Assembly (NCBI GenBank): GCA_013298895.1
Contig: JAAFJM010000007.1
Span: 1 to 64,000, forward strand
DNA from: Bacteroidota bacterium
Lineage (GTDB): Bacteria > Bacteroidota > Bacteroidia > UKL13-3
Length of the DNA stretch: 64,000 nucleotides
Direction of reading: 5' to 3'
A program made the translations under genes and the position numbers. How positions within the stretch are numbered: the first letter of the stretch is position 1; each line of letters starts with the position of its first letter. Shown in pieces: positions 42,951-52,784 of this stretch. The notes under the pieces are model-generated. The model made no database searches and was not told the DNA's origin. It saw only the letters and a list, made by a program, of their open reading frames with translations.

Positions 42951-43520
42951 GCCAAGGAATTAGGTAATGCTGTTCCTGAAAATCCAGTAATATTTAGTAA
43001 ACCTGATACAGCTTTGCTTAAAAATGGGGAAGCTTTTTATTTACCTAGTTTTAGCAACGATGTACACCATGAGGTAGAATTGGTTATAAAAATTAATAAA
43101 GTAGGTAAAAAAATCCAGGAAAAATTTGCCCGTAATTATTTTTCAGAAATTGGCTTAGGCATCGATTTTACTGCCCGAGATGTGCAGTCAGAACTAAAAG
43201 CAAAAGGTTTACCTTGGGAATTGGCCAAAGCATTTGACGGTTCAGCTCCTATTGGTAATTTTATCAATATTGAAAATATTGATTTAAAAAATATTGATTT
43301 CAGTTTGCAAAAAAATGGTCAAGTGGTGCAAAAAGGAAACACCGCTCAAATGATTTTTTCTTTTGAACAAATTGTAAGTTTTGTATCGCAGTATTTTACT
43401 TTAAAAGTGGGCGATTTAATTTATACAGGCACTCCTGCTGGGGTTAGTCAAGTTAATATTGGCGATAAGCTAGAGGGTTTTATTGGCAATGATTTAATGC
43501 TTACTTGTGATGTAAAATAA
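42912..43520 (+). CDS. Fumarylacetoacetate hydrolase-family protein
   Basis: The 202-residue protein has the FAH-family fold: LCVGRNYSEHAKELGN, PVIFSKPDTALLKNG, VHHEVELVIKI with the metal-binding glutamates, LGIDFTARDVQSELKAKGLPWELAKAFDGSAPIG and GDLIYTGTPAGVSQV. The single-domain length is typical of oxaloacetate decarboxylase, acylpyruvase or oxopent-enedioate isomerase types; the exact reaction cannot be read from sequence. Its promoter and first codons are duplicated 1430 bp upstream. The ancestral arrangement was probably divergent from menD. Confidence 0.88.
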   Translation: MKILCVGRNYSEHAKELGNAVPENPVIFSKPDTALLKNGEAFYLPSFSNDVHHEVELVIKINKVGKKIQEKFARNYFSEIGLGIDFTARDVQSELKAKGLPWELAKAFDGSAPIGNFINIENIDLKNIDFSLQKNGQVVQKGNTAQMIFSFEQIVSFVSQYFTLKVGDLIYTGTPAGVSQVNIGDKLEGFIGNDLMLTCDVK

Positions 43521-43580
43521 ATTTTATTTTTTATTAAATGCTATGTTTTCTATGTATCTATGTGGTTCAATTTATTTTAT

Positions 43581-45377
43581 ATGTTAAAATGGAGATTAAT
43601 TTTATTAATTGTTTTTACGGCTTTAACAATTAAAACAAATGCACAAAATTATCCTCAAAATTATTTCCGTTATCCGCTAGATTCATTGCCAAGTTTGGTT
43701 TCGCCTTTTGGTGGTTTGCGCGATAATCATTTTCATAGTGGAATGGACTTACGTACCAATCAGCGTGAGGGTTTACCTGTATTTGCAAGTGCCGATGGTT
43801 ATGTTTCACGTATCAAAATTCAAAGCATTGGTTACGGAAAAGCCATTTATTTAGATCATCCAAATGGTTACACAACCGTTTACGGACATTTGCAAAAATA
43901 CTCAGGTAAAATTGCGGAGTGGATTCAAAATTATCAGTATAAAAACCAAACTTTTGAGTTTGATTATGTATTTGAAAAACCTATTTTATTGGTAAAAAAG
44001 GGCGATACCATTGGATTAAGTGGCAATAGTGGTGGCAGCTCCGGGCCACATGTTCATTTTGAAATAAGAAACACTAAATCCGAAAAAATTATCAATCCTG
44101 CTTTATTTGGAATTATTCCTTTTGATACCTTAAATCCTATAATAAAAAATGTGTTTGTTTATAATTTTGTTCCTGATGGACTTTTACTAAAACAGGTATT
44201 AAAAATTAATAACCAAAGCATTATTTCAACTAATAATCCCAATCAATTTATTTATAAAAAAGCACTTGAATTGCCAGCCGAAATGTATGGTTTTGGTATT
44301 GAAGCATACGATTATATTCATAATCCTGAAGATGAAAAAGGAATTTATGAATATAGTTTAAAAAATAAAAACAAACTTGCATTTAGACATACCTTGAATC
44401 AATTTGCGTTTGACGAAAGCAAATTCATTAATGCTCACATCGATTATCCTTTTTACAAAGCTGCTAAAACCCGCATTCAAAAATGTTTTATTGATGACGG
44501 AAACGAATTTAGCTCCTATCAATCAAATTCTTTAAAAGGAAAAGTTTTAGTGACAAAAAAAACACGTGATACCTTAGTTTTTGAAATAAAAGATTTTAAT
44601 CAAAACAAATTTATTTTATTGGTTCCAATCGTTGGAGTCGCCTTTAAAATAAATAAAGACAAGCAAGATTACTTAAAATTAGTTAAAGAAAAAAAAGTGT
44701 TTTATCCTTTTAAAAAGAATATTGTTAAAACAGACGAATTTTTGTTTGAATTGGATGCAAAATCAATTTATGATACTGTATTTTGTGATCTTGGTGCATT
44801 AAAACCTATACAAGAACCAGCACTAAGTATAATCTATAGCGTTTACAGCCCTTCAGCTTCCTTTCATAAAGCGGCAAATATTGCTATTAAACCTTTCAGT
44901 GTTTATCTAGAATATCAAAACAAATTACTTTTAGCATATTATTTTAAAGATAGAAAAGATTTTAGAAGTGCTGGTGGTAATTTTGAAAATGGATTTGTAA
45001 GAGGAAAAGCAAGTAACTTTGGGCATTATTTTGTAACAATGGATACCATTGCGCCAACTATAAAACAAGTATTTATAAATACTGAAGAAGCTTTGGGCGA
45101 TAGCCTTCATTTTTATTTTGAAATAAAGGATAATTTTAGCGGAATTGGTAAATATGAAGGTTACCTTAACGGTGAGTGGATTTTATTAGATTTTGATGCT
45201 AAAAGCAATATGCTTACTTATCATTTCGATAAAATTTGGTACAATTTAGTAGCTCAAAATAAGGATAGTAAACTAAAAAATACAGCTATCATAAAACCAG
45301 AAGTACTTATTCGTGTTACTGATAAAAAAGGAAATGTGGCAGAAAAAACTTTTAACATGCCAATTGCTTTTGAATAA
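43581..45377 (+). CDS. M23-family metallopeptidase (murein hydrolase)
   Basis: From the ATG at 43581 the protein has 598 residues. The signal peptide (MLKWRLILLIVFTALTIKTNAQ) precedes a LytM/M23 domain with the zinc and catalytic motifs FHSGMDLRTN, VYGHL and GPHVHFEIRN. The latter 400 residues are beta-rich and resemble no named domain. Such enzymes cut peptidoglycan cross-bridges or act as regulators of amidases. The frame extends upstream to 43560, but that part lies in a dispersed word (CTATGTATCTATGTGGTTCA), so the inner ATG with the clean signal peptide is preferred. Confidence 0.87.
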   Translation: MLKWRLILLIVFTALTIKTNAQNYPQNYFRYPLDSLPSLVSPFGGLRDNHFHSGMDLRTNQREGLPVFASADGYVSRIKIQSIGYGKAIYLDHPNGYTTVYGHLQKYSGKIAEWIQNYQYKNQTFEFDYVFEKPILLVKKGDTIGLSGNSGGSSGPHVHFEIRNTKSEKIINPALFGIIPFDTLNPIIKNVFVYNFVPDGLLLKQVLKINNQSIISTNNPNQFIYKKALELPAEMYGFGIEAYDYIHNPEDEKGIYEYSLKNKNKLAFRHTLNQFAFDESKFINAHIDYPFYKAAKTRIQKCFIDDGNEFSSYQSNSLKGKVLVTKKTRDTLVFEIKDFNQNKFILLVPIVGVAFKINKDKQDYLKLVKEKKVFYPFKKNIVKTDEFLFELDAKSIYDTVFCDLGALKPIQEPALSIIYSVYSPSASFHKAANIAIKPFSVYLEYQNKLLLAYYFKDRKDFRSAGGNFENGFVRGKASNFGHYFVTMDTIAPTIKQVFINTEEALGDSLHFYFEIKDNFSGIGKYEGYLNGEWILLDFDAKSNMLTYHFDKIWYNLVAQNKDSKLKNTAIIKPEVLIRVTDKKGNVAEKTFNMPIAFE

Positions 45378-45470
45378 TAAAATTAATGCTTCGACAAGCT
45401 CAGCAATCAACAGCTAATGCTTTGAAAAGCGCAGCAACTGAGAACTAAGTACTAAAAACTAATAACTTAA
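45378..45470. repeat. Dispersed-word repeats between the M23 and bcp genes
   Basis: The gap carries GCTTCGACAAGCTCAGCAA (45388-45406) and a diverged second copy GCTTTGAAAAGCGCAGCAA (45419-45437), each with a GCTT/AAGC stem, followed by AACTAAGTACTAAAAACTAA. The same words occur at 5167-5190 and 39605-39640. Confidence 0.6.
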
Positions 45471-45473
45471 AAT

Positions 45474-45923
45474 ATGACTAAACTAACAATAGGCGATAAA
45501 GCCCCAACATTTACAAGTACCAACGAAAAAGGAGAAAAGGTTTCATTATCCGATTACAAAGGCAAAAAATTGGTTTTATATTTCTACCCTAAAGACTCAA
45601 CTCCTGGCTGTACTGCCGAAGCTTGTGATTTAAGAGATAATTACCACACTTTTCAAGCCCAAGGTTACGAAATACTTGGCGTTAGCCCCGATACAGAAAA
45701 ATCGCATATAAAGTTTATAGCCAAATATGAACTTCCTTTTAGTTTATTGGCCGATATTGACCACAAAGTAGCTGAAGCTTATGGTGCTTGGGGTGAAAAA
45801 AGTATGTATGGTAAAACTTATATGGGCATTTTGCGCAGTACTTTTGTTATTAATGAAAAAGGAATAATTGAAAAGGTAATAGAAAAGGTAGATACCAAAG
45901 CTCATACTAAACAATTGATTTAA
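45474..45923 (+). CDS. bcp: Thioredoxin-dependent thiol peroxidase (Bcp/PrxQ)
   Basis: The 149-residue peroxiredoxin reduces hydrogen peroxide and organic hydroperoxides. The peroxidatic Cys46 and resolving Cys51 are five residues apart in STPGCTAEACDLRDNY, the signature of the alpha-type PrxQ/Bcp group. KLVLYFYPKDSTPG, GVSPDTEKSHIKFIAKYELPF and LRSTFVINEKGIIEKV are also typical. No signal peptide is present, so it is cytoplasmic. It is transcribed with the flanking genes' orientation but has its own repeat-bearing upstream gap. Confidence 0.95.
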   Translation: MTKLTIGDKAPTFTSTNEKGEKVSLSDYKGKKLVLYFYPKDSTPGCTAEACDLRDNYHTFQAQGYEILGVSPDTEKSHIKFIAKYELPFSLLADIDHKVAEAYGAWGEKSMYGKTYMGILRSTFVINEKGIIEKVIEKVDTKAHTKQLI

Positions 45924-45946
45924 AAATTAATAGTATAAATTTAGGC

Positions 45947-45981
45947 TTATCAAATATTTTGCTTCTAAAAATTTTTGATAA
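45947..45981. terminator. AT-rich hairpin after bcp
   Basis: TTATCAAATATTTT (45947-45960) pairs with AAAATTTTTGATAA (45968-45981) with one mismatch around a 7-base loop. The stem is long but almost without G-C pairs, so its strength as a terminator is doubtful. Confidence 0.4.
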
Positions 45982-46047
45982 AAAGTTTAAATTAATTTGT
46001 AATTGTTAAATTAATTTTTACTTTCACTAAAAATTAACCCACTCAAT

Positions 46048-46413
46048 ATGTCTACCCAATTTATAAACAAAATGAATAAAACCGAGGCTGGTTTTCATAT
46101 ATTAATGATATTATCAAAAGCTGACGGTAAAATAGAAAAAGCAGAAAGCCATGTTTTACTCGATTTTTTAGAGAAAAATTATAAACAACCCATTGATTTA
46201 ATTAAAGAGCAGGCTTTTTTGCTTGCCTTTCCATTAAGTGAATTAATGCCTCATTTTATTGAAACTGCTGAACATTTCTTCAAACTAAGCACCAATAGCG
46301 AAAGAAATAAGCTAATACAATTTGCTATGAAAATTTGCATGGCTGATTCAAAAATGGAAAACCAAGAAAATAAGTTCATTAATACACTATATGATTCGTG
46401 GGGCCTAGAATAA
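46048..46413 (+). CDS. TerB-like protein
   Basis: The 121-residue helical protein resembles the TerB/tellurite-resistance helical domain: AGFHILMILSKADGKIEKAESHVLLDFLEKNY, then a second helical repeat KLIQFAMKICMADSKMENQENKFINTLYDSWGL. The paired 'ADGKIE' and 'ADSKMEN' acidic segments are the expected metal-binding positions. The cellular role is unknown; no other ter genes are nearby. It is separated from the ribosomal cluster by a terminator. Confidence 0.75.
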   Translation: MSTQFINKMNKTEAGFHILMILSKADGKIEKAESHVLLDFLEKNYKQPIDLIKEQAFLLAFPLSELMPHFIETAEHFFKLSTNSERNKLIQFAMKICMADSKMENQENKFINTLYDSWGLE

Positions 46414-46437
46414 TTTTTTATTAATTTAAGAAACAAG

Positions 46438-46463
46438 AACCGCAGTTTAAATTGTGGTTTTTT
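46438..46463 (+). terminator. Terminator between the TerB-like gene and the ribosomal cluster
   Basis: AACCGCA (46438-46444) pairs with TGTGGTT (46453-46459), with one G-T pair, and is followed by a run of T. Confidence 0.65.
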
Positions 46464-46526
46464 TATGCAATTTTTTTGTTATTGACTGTTTTTCAAAACA
46501 AAATAAAAAAAAACTCACAATAAAAC

Positions 46527-46557
46527 TTGTATTAGTAAATAAGATAATTATATTTGC
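46527..46557 (+). promoter_or_regulatory. Distal promoter of the ribosomal supercluster (P1)
   Basis: TTG (46527-46529) and TATATTTGC (46549-46557) are a perfect match to the phylum's promoter consensus with the same spacing as elsewhere in the window. The transcript would carry a leader of about 180 bases with two possible hairpins, GGGA/TCCC (46571-46582) and AGCGG/CCGCT (46584-46625). Confidence 0.75.
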
Positions 46558-46674
46558 ACCCCCTTTAAACGGGAAAAGTCCCAAGCGGCATTGTCTGATG
46601 GTTAGTTTTTTCAATTCAACCCGCTCAGCAAAATAGTATTTTAGCTCTTTATTAAAATATTTTTTGTTGCGCAT

Positions 46675-46705
46675 TTGTTTTGCAAGATTATTCATCTACC
46701 TTTGC
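46675..46705 (+). promoter_or_regulatory. Proximal promoter of the ribosomal supercluster (P2)
   Basis: TTG (46675-46677) and TACCTTTGC (46697-46705) match the consensus perfectly. The start of transcription should lie about 30 bases before the rpsL ATG. Confidence 0.75.
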
Positions 46706-46741
46706 AGCCCCTAAAAAAGAGGTTATAAGAATTTAATTAAT

Positions 46742-47158
46742 ATGCCAACTATACAACAGCTTATTAGAAAAGGTCGTACCGATGTGGTTTTTAAAAGTAA
46801 ATCACCAGCACTTGACAATTGTCCTCAACGCAGAGGTGTTTGTACTCGTGTTTACACTACTACGCCAAAGAAACCAAATTCAGCAATGCGTAAAGTAGCT
46901 CGTGTTCGTTTAACTAACGGTAACGAGGTAAATGCTTACATTCCTGGAGAAGGTCACAATTTACAAGAACACTCTATCGTATTAGTACGTGGTGGTCGTG
47001 TTAAAGATTTACCGGGTGTAAGATATCACATTGTTCGTGGTGCATTAGATACTGCGGGTGTTGAAGGTAGAACACAACAACGCTCTAAATATGGAACTAA
47101 ACGTCCTAAACCAGGAGCAGCTCCTGCAGCAGACGCTAAAGGCAAAAAGAAAAAATAA
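46742..47158 (+). CDS. rpsL: 30S ribosomal protein S12
   Basis: The 138-residue protein sits at the decoding centre of the 30S subunit. [20 protein letters not shown] and [21 protein letters not shown] are intact, and the lysines where streptomycin-resistance changes arise have the sensitive form. The C-terminus carries a short Pro/Ala/Lys extension ([15 protein letters not shown]) beyond the E. coli end. It is the first gene of the str-S10-spc-alpha cluster, with two promoters upstream. Confidence 0.97.
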   Translation: MPTIQQLIRKGRTDVVFKSKSPALDNCPQRRGVCTRVYTTTPKKPNSAMRKVARVRLTNGNEVNAYIPGEGHNLQEHSIVLVRGGRVKDLPGVRYHIVRGALDTAGVEGRTQQRSKYGTKRPKPGAAPAADAKGKKKK

Positions 47159-47186
47159 TTTAGAAGCCCAAAAGCAATAGATTACA

Positions 47187-47657
47187 ATGAGAAAATCAAA
47201 ACCTAAAAAACGCATTTTAACACCTGATCCTAAGTTCAACGATACTTTGGTTACAAGGTTTGTAAATAATATGATGTGGAATGGTAAGAAAAATACTTCT
47301 TACGCAATATTCTACGAAGCATTAGATAAAGTAGAGGCTAAACTTCAAGAACGTGGTATCGATGTTTGGAAAAAAGCATTAAACAACGTTATGCCTTCAG
47401 TAGAGGTAAAAGCAAGAAGAGTTGGAGGTTCAACTTTCCAAATTCCAATTGAAGTTCCTGCTGATAGAAAAGTAGCTGTTGGTATGAAATGGTTAATTTT
47501 ATATAGCCGCAGACGTAGCGAAAAATCTATGTCAGATAAATTGGCTGCTGAAATTATTGCCGCTTCTAAAAACGAAGGTGCTTCAGTTAAGAAAAGAGAA
47601 GACACGCATAAAATGGCTGATGCTAATAAAGCGTTCTCTCATTTTAAATTATCATAA
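47187..47657 (+). CDS. rpsG: 30S ribosomal protein S7
   Basis: The 156-residue protein nucleates assembly of the 30S head and binds the 3' domain of 16S rRNA. MRKSKPKKRILTPDPKFND, VKARRVGGSTFQIPIEVPADRK and KREDTHKMADANKAFSHFKL are the conserved blocks. It lies 28 bp after rpsL and 23 bp before fusA. In E. coli S7 represses the str operon; no equivalent site is obvious in the short rpsL-rpsG gap here. Confidence 0.97.
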   Translation: MRKSKPKKRILTPDPKFNDTLVTRFVNNMMWNGKKNTSYAIFYEALDKVEAKLQERGIDVWKKALNNVMPSVEVKARRVGGSTFQIPIEVPADRKVAVGMKWLILYSRRRSEKSMSDKLAAEIIAASKNEGASVKKREDTHKMADANKAFSHFKLS

Positions 47658-47680
47658 TAAATAAAAAAGAGTAAAATAAA

Positions 47681-49777
47681 ATGTCTCGCGACCTAAAACT
47701 AACAAGAAACATAGGAATTGCAGCTCATATTGATGCAGGTAAAACTACAACAACTGAGCGTATATTATACTATTCTGGTGTTAACCATAAAATTGGTGAA
47801 GTACATGATGGTGCTTCTACAATGGACTGGATGGTACAAGAAGCTGAACGTGGTATAACAATCACTTCTGCTGCAACTACTGTGCCTTGGGCATACAGAG
47901 GTAATAAATACCAAATCAATATTATTGACACCCCTGGTCACGTTGATTTTACCGTTGAGGTAAATCGTTCATTACGTGTATTAGATGGTTTAGTTTTCTT
48001 ATTTAGTGCTGTTGATGGTGTTGAGCCTCAATCAGAAACTAATTGGAGATTAGCTAACAATTACAACGTAGCTCGTTTAGGCTTCGTTAATAAAATGGAC
48101 CGCTCTGGTGCTGATTTCTTAAACGTTGTTAAACAAGTTAAAGAAATGTTAGGTAGCAATGCAGTTCCTTTACAATTACCAATAGGTGCTGAAGATAGTT
48201 TCAAGGGTGTAGTTGATTTAATCAACTTCCGTGGAATGATCTGGAACGAGCACGATAAAGGTATGACTTTCCAAGAAATTCCGATTCCAGAAGAAATGAT
48301 GGAAGAGTCTCTAATGTGGAGAGAAAAATTATTGGAAGCTGTTTCAGAATACGATGATAAGCTAATGGAGAAATTCTTTGAAGATCCTACTAGCATATCA
48401 GAAAGAGAAATTTTAGATGCTTTACGTGCAGCAGTTATTGATATGAAGATAGTTCCAATGTTATGTGGTTCTTCTTTCAAAAATAAAGGCGTTCAAACCA
48501 TGTTAGACTTAGTAATGGAATTATTACCTAGTCCTATGGATAAGCAAAGCGTTACAGGTATAAATCCTGATACAAATGAAGAGGTAAAACGTAAACCTTC
48601 ATATGATGAACCTTTTGCAGCTTTAGCATTTAAAATTGCTACAGATCCATTTGTTGGTCGTTTAGCATTCATGCGTGCATACTCTGGAAAATTAGATGCT
48701 GGTTCTTATGTTTTAAATACTCGTAGTGGTAACAAAGAGCGTATATCTCGTATCTTCCAAATGCATGCTAATAAGCAAAACCCTATTGATAGCTTAGGTG
48801 CAGGAGATATTGGAGCTGCTGTTGGTTTTAAAGATATAAAAACTGGTGATACTTTGTGTGATGAAAAACACCCAATTGTATTAGAGTCTATGGATTTCCC
48901 TGAACCAGTTATTGGTTTGGCGGTTGAGCCTAAAACTCAAGCCGATTCAGATAAATTAGGTATGGCTTTGGCTAAATTAGCAGAAGAGGATCCTACATTT
49001 AAAGTAAAAACTGACGAAGAGACTGGCCAAACTGTAATCTCTGGAATGGGTGAATTACATTTGGAAATCATCGTAGATCGCTTAAGACGTGAGTTTAAAG
49101 TAGAAGTTAATCAAGGTGCTCCACAAGTATCTTACAAAGAAACTATTACAGTACCTGTTACACACAGAGAAAGCTATAAAAAGCAATCAGGTGGTAGAGG
49201 TAAATTTGCAGATATTCAATTCGAATTAATACCTGGCGATCCAGATAAAGTTGGTTTAGAATTTGTAAATGAGATTGTTGGTGGAGCTATTCCAAAAGAA
49301 TTTATCCCTTCAGTTGAAAAGGGATTCAAAGGTGCAATGAACAATGGAGTTTTAGCTGGATACGCTGTTGAAAGTTTAAAAGTTCGTTTATTTGATGGTT
49401 CATTCCACGCAGTAGATTCGGATTCATTATCATTTGAATTAGCAGCTAGAATGGGCTTCAAAGAAGCATCAAGAAAAGCTAAACCAGTTCTATTAGAACC
49501 TATTATGAAATTAGAGGTACTAACCCCTGAAGAAAATATGGGTGATGTTATTGGTGATTTAAATAGAAGACGTGGACAATTAGAAGGAATGGATAGCAGA
49601 GCTGGTTCTCAAGTGGTAAAAGCTAAAGTACCTTTAGCAGAGATGTTTGGATACGTTACCCAATTAAGAACTTTGTCTTCAGGAAGAGCTACTTCTACAA
49701 TGGAATTCAGTCATTACACTGAAGCCCCTAGAAATGTTCAAGAAGAAATATTAGCAAAAATTAACGGAAAAGCATAA
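47681..49777 (+). CDS. fusA: Elongation factor G
   Basis: The 698-residue GTPase drives ribosomal translocation. G1 is AHIDAGKTT (15-23), G3 DTPGHVDF, G4 NKMD; the switch I block [13 protein letters not shown] is intact. Domains II to V follow, including [18 protein letters not shown] and [16 protein letters not shown]. Length and motifs fit the housekeeping factor, not a fusidic-acid-resistance or mitochondrial-type paralogue. It is placed between rpsG and rpsJ, without a tuf gene, which is the usual order in this phylum. Confidence 0.97.
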   Translation: MSRDLKLTRNIGIAAHIDAGKTTTTERILYYSGVNHKIGEVHDGASTMDWMVQEAERGITITSAATTVPWAYRGNKYQINIIDTPGHVDFTVEVNRSLRVLDGLVFLFSAVDGVEPQSETNWRLANNYNVARLGFVNKMDRSGADFLNVVKQVKEMLGSNAVPLQLPIGAEDSFKGVVDLINFRGMIWNEHDKGMTFQEIPIPEEMMEESLMWREKLLEAVSEYDDKLMEKFFEDPTSISEREILDALRAAVIDMKIVPMLCGSSFKNKGVQTMLDLVMELLPSPMDKQSVTGINPDTNEEVKRKPSYDEPFAALAFKIATDPFVGRLAFMRAYSGKLDAGSYVLNTRSGNKERISRIFQMHANKQNPIDSLGAGDIGAAVGFKDIKTGDTLCDEKHPIVLESMDFPEPVIGLAVEPKTQADSDKLGMALAKLAEEDPTFKVKTDEETGQTVISGMGELHLEIIVDRLRREFKVEVNQGAPQVSYKETITVPVTHRESYKKQSGGRGKFADIQFELIPGDPDKVGLEFVNEIVGGAIPKEFIPSVEKGFKGAMNNGVLAGYAVESLKVRLFDGSFHAVDSDSLSFELAARMGFKEASRKAKPVLLEPIMKLEVLTPEENMGDVIGDLNRRRGQLEGMDSRAGSQVVKAKVPLAEMFGYVTQLRTLSSGRATSTMEFSHYTEAPRNVQEEILAKINGKA

Positions 49778-49788
49778 GCTTAATAATA

Positions 49789-50097
49789 ATGGTGAGCCAA
49801 AAAATAAGAATTAAGTTAAAAAGTTTCGATTACAATCTAGTTGACAAGTCAGCAGAAAAAATCGTTAAGACTGTAAAAAGCACTGGTGCTATTGTTAGTG
49901 GTCCAATTCCACTTCCAACACAAAAGAAAATTTATACAGTATTACGTTCGCCACACGTAAATAAAAAGGCAAGAGAGCAGTTTCAATTGTGTTCTTACAA
50001 AAGAATTTTAGACATATATAGCAGTACTGCAAAAACTGTAGATGCTCTTATGAAACTTGAATTGCCAAGTGGTGTTGATGTTGAAATTAAAGTTTGA
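49789..50097 (+). CDS. rpsJ: 30S ribosomal protein S10
   Basis: The 102-residue protein of the 30S head also serves as NusE in antitermination complexes. [25 protein letters not shown] and [28 protein letters not shown] are conserved. It begins 11 bp after fusA, so there is no separate S10 promoter and the str and S10 operons are joined here. Confidence 0.96.
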   Translation: MVSQKIRIKLKSFDYNLVDKSAEKIVKTVKSTGAIVSGPIPLPTQKKIYTVLRSPHVNKKAREQFQLCSYKRILDIYSSTAKTVDALMKLELPSGVDVEIKV

Positions 50098-50131
50098 TCA
50101 ATTAATTAAAAGAATTTAGACAGATAAGATT

Positions 50132-50749
50132 ATGTCAGGATTGATAGGTAGAAAAATAGGAATGACTAGCATCTTCAACCAAGATGGCAAGCAAATAGCT
50201 TGTACAGTGATTGAAGTTGGTCCAAATGTTGTTACTCAGGTTAAAACTGTTGAAACAGATGGATACAGTGCTATTCAACTAGCGTATGGTGAAGCAAGAG
50301 AAAAAAATACACCCGCTGCGTTAAAAGGTATATTCAAAAAAGCTAATACAACTCCAAAAAGAAAGTTAGTTGAGTTTAAAGGATTTGAAACTCCTTTAAA
50401 TTTAGGTGATGTTTTGATGGCTGATTTGTTTGAAGCAGGAGAGTTTGTAGATGTGGTTGGAACTTCAAAAGGAAAAGGTTTTCAAGGTGTTGTTAAACGC
50501 CACGGTTTTGGTGGTGTTGGTATGGCTACACACGGTCAGCATGATCGTCAAAGAGCTCCAGGTTCAATTGGTGCATCTTCAGATCCTTCAAAAGTATTCA
50601 AAGGAATGAGAATGGCTGGTAGAATGGGTGGTAATAGAGTGAAGAAAACCAATCTTCAAATTTTAAAAGTGTTGAAAGATCAGAATCTTTTGGTAATTAA
50701 AGGATCTATTCCTGGTGCTAAAGGTTCATTTATATTATTGGAGAAATAA
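50132..50749 (+). CDS. rplC: 50S ribosomal protein L3
   Basis: The 205-residue protein reaches the peptidyl-transferase centre of the 50S subunit. [20 protein letters not shown] at the start, [19 protein letters not shown] and [34 protein letters not shown] (the extended loop) identify it. The glutamine of the [13 protein letters not shown] segment is the site of methylation in E. coli. rplD starts four bases after its stop. Confidence 0.96.
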   Translation: MSGLIGRKIGMTSIFNQDGKQIACTVIEVGPNVVTQVKTVETDGYSAIQLAYGEAREKNTPAALKGIFKKANTTPKRKLVEFKGFETPLNLGDVLMADLFEAGEFVDVVGTSKGKGFQGVVKRHGFGGVGMATHGQHDRQRAPGSIGASSDPSKVFKGMRMAGRMGGNRVKKTNLQILKVLKDQNLLVIKGSIPGAKGSFILLEK

Positions 50750-50753
50750 GCAG

Positions 50754-51389
50754 ATGGAATTAGCAATATTAAATACACAAGGTGCTGATACTGGCCGCAA
50801 AGTGGTTCTTAGCAAAGAAGTTTTTGGAATTGAACCTAATGACCATGCTATATACTTAGACGTTAAACAATTTTTAGCTAACCAACGCCAAGGTACTCAC
50901 TCTTCATTAGAGCGTAGTATGGTGAGCGGTTCTACTAAAAAGTTACATCGTCAAAAAGGTACTGGTGGATCTCGTAAGGGTAGTATAAAATCTGGAACTA
51001 GAGTAGGTGGTGCTCGTATATTTGGACCACAACCTAGAAACTATAGTTTCAAGTTAAATAAGAAATTAAAACAATTAGCTAGAATGTCAGCTTTTGCTTA
51101 CAAAGCTAAAAATAATAACATTGTTGTTTTAGAGAATTTCGTTTTTGATTCTGCTAAAACTAAGAATTATGTTAACGTTTTAAATAATCTAAAGTTAAAT
51201 AATGCTAAAACATTATTAGTAATGGCGGATTATAATGATTTCATTTACAAATCTAGTCGCAATTTATCGAAAGCTAAAGTTGTAACAGTAGGTGATGTAA
51301 ATACTTATGAAATTTTGGATGCTCAAAATGTAATTTTAGTAGAAAATTCGTTAGGAGCTATTGATAACCTTTTTAATAAAAATAAGTAA
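50754..51389 (+). CDS. rplD: 50S ribosomal protein L4
   Basis: The 211-residue protein contacts 23S rRNA and lines the exit tunnel. Its extended loop is intact: RSMVSGSTKKLHRQKGTGGSRKGSIKSGTRVGGARIFGPQPRNYSFKLNKKLK. The ATG at 50754 is chosen because the frame upstream only overlaps the end of rplC. In E. coli L4 autoregulates the S10 operon; no such leader is recognisable here. Its stop overlaps the rplW start (TAATG). Confidence 0.96.
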   Translation: MELAILNTQGADTGRKVVLSKEVFGIEPNDHAIYLDVKQFLANQRQGTHSSLERSMVSGSTKKLHRQKGTGGSRKGSIKSGTRVGGARIFGPQPRNYSFKLNKKLKQLARMSAFAYKAKNNNIVVLENFVFDSAKTKNYVNVLNNLKLNNAKTLLVMADYNDFIYKSSRNLSKAKVVTVGDVNTYEILDAQNVILVENSLGAIDNLFNKNK

Positions 51390-51679
51390 TGAGTATACTT
51401 AAAAAGCCACTTATCACTGAAAAGTTCAGTCGTCTTAGCGAAAAATTGAATCAATTTGCTTTTATTGTAGAAAAAAAAGCAACTAAACCTGAAATTATTA
51501 GCGAGATTGAAAAAATTTACAGCGTAAATGTAACTGGTATCAGTACAATGGTTTATGCCGGTAAAAATAAAACTAGATCTACTAAAAGAGGTCAATTCTC
51601 TGGCAGAAGAACAGCTTTCAAAAAAGCTATTGTTACACTTAAAGAAGATCAAAAAATTGACTTCTTCCAAAACGTTTAG
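51389..51679 (+). CDS. rplW: 50S ribosomal protein L23
   Basis: The 96-residue protein sits at the tunnel exit, where trigger factor and SRP dock. [50 protein letters not shown] and the [25 protein letters not shown] block match the family. It overlaps rplD by one base. Confidence 0.95.
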   Translation: MSILKKPLITEKFSRLSEKLNQFAFIVEKKATKPEIISEIEKIYSVNVTGISTMVYAGKNKTRSTKRGQFSGRRTAFKKAIVTLKEDQKIDFFQNV

Positions 51680-51687
51680 TAAACAAA

Positions 51688-52509
51688 ATGGGAATTAGAA
51701 AATTTAACCCGATAACGCCAGGCACACGTTTTAAGTCTGCTAATACTTTTGAGGAATTAACCGCCTCAAGTCCAGAAAAGTCTTTAACTGTATCGTTAAT
51801 GAAATCTGGTGGTAGAAATAACACTGGTAAAATGACCATTCGCTACGTTGGTGGTGGGCATAAAAGAAAATATAGATTAGTTGATTTTAAAAGAACTAAA
51901 CAAGGTGAAGCTACTGTTTTAACAATTGAGTACGATCCAAATCGTTCAGCTCGTATTGCTTTAATTCAATATGCTGATGGTGAAAAAAGTTACATTTTAT
52001 CTCCTAAAAACCTTCAGGTTGGTCAGATAGTTCAAAGTGGTGCTGGTGCTCCACCAGAAATTGGTAACACCTTACCATTATCTGAAATTCCATTGGGTTC
52101 TTTAATTCATAATATTGAAATGTTACCAGGTAGAGGTGGAAAATTAGTCCGCTCTGCAGGTTCATTTGCACAATTATTGAATAGAGATGGTCGCTATGCA
52201 ATTATTAAGTTAGCATCAGGTGAAACTCGTATGATTTTAGTTGCTTGTTCAGCAACTATCGGTCAGGTTTCAAACCCAGATCATAACTTGGAAAGAAAAG
52301 GTAAAGCTGGTGCAAATAGATGGAGAGGTGTTAGACCACGTACTCGTCCGGTTGCAATGAATCCAGTTGATCATCCGATGGGTGGTGGTGAAGGTAGAGC
52401 TTCAGGAGGTCATCCTCGTTCTCGTAACGGTATGAAATCAAAAGGTTACAAAACCCGCACACCTAAAAAATATTCAAATAGATTTATCATCGAAAAGCGT
52501 AAGAAGTAA
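51688..52509 (+). CDS. rplB: 50S ribosomal protein L2
   Basis: The 273-residue protein is needed for subunit association and peptidyl transfer. The catalytic-region histidine lies in [45 protein letters not shown] and [13 protein letters not shown] at the end are conserved. It starts eight bases after rplW. Confidence 0.97.
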   Translation: MGIRKFNPITPGTRFKSANTFEELTASSPEKSLTVSLMKSGGRNNTGKMTIRYVGGGHKRKYRLVDFKRTKQGEATVLTIEYDPNRSARIALIQYADGEKSYILSPKNLQVGQIVQSGAGAPPEIGNTLPLSEIPLGSLIHNIEMLPGRGGKLVRSAGSFAQLLNRDGRYAIIKLASGETRMILVACSATIGQVSNPDHNLERKGKAGANRWRGVRPRTRPVAMNPVDHPMGGGEGRASGGHPRSRNGMKSKGYKTRTPKKYSNRFIIEKRKK

Positions 52510-52515
52510 TAGAAT

Positions 52516-52782
52516 ATGGCTCGTTCACTAAAAAAAGGTCCTTTCATTGATTTCAAACTTGAAAAAAAGGTTGATGCTATGAATGAGGCAAAGAAAAAAT
52601 CTGTAATTAAAACTTGGAGTCGCAGATCAATGATATCTCCAGAATTTGTAGGACATACATTTGCTGTTCATAATGGCAATAAATTTATACCTGTTTATGT
52701 TACTGAAAATATGGTTGGTCATAAGCTAGGTGAATTTGCTCCTACACGTACATTTAAATCACATCCAGTTAAGAAAGATTAA
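52516..52782 (+). CDS. rpsS: 30S ribosomal protein S19
   Basis: The 88-residue protein of the 30S head binds 16S rRNA with S13. [71 protein letters not shown] are conserved. It starts six bases after rplB and ends two bases before rplV. Confidence 0.97.
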   Translation: MARSLKKGPFIDFKLEKKVDAMNEAKKKSVIKTWSRRSMISPEFVGHTFAVHNGNKFIPVYVTENMVGHKLGEFAPTRTFKSHPVKKD

Positions 52783-52784
52783 TA

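Noticed and set aside
46570-46630. A tRNA-Glu-like string (GTCTGATGGTTAG with TTTTTTCAATTC) in the rpsL leader
   Set aside because: No seven-base acceptor stem, no T-arm consensus and no anticodon stem can be formed, so it is better explained as a leader RNA.
46447-46695. A minus-strand frame of 82 codons upstream of rpsL
   Set aside because: It covers both ribosomal promoters and a terminator and shows no protein similarity.
48061-48480. A 139-codon antisense frame within fusA
   Set aside because: It lies entirely inside elongation factor G and is rich in Ser/Ile, as expected from antisense reading of this codon usage.
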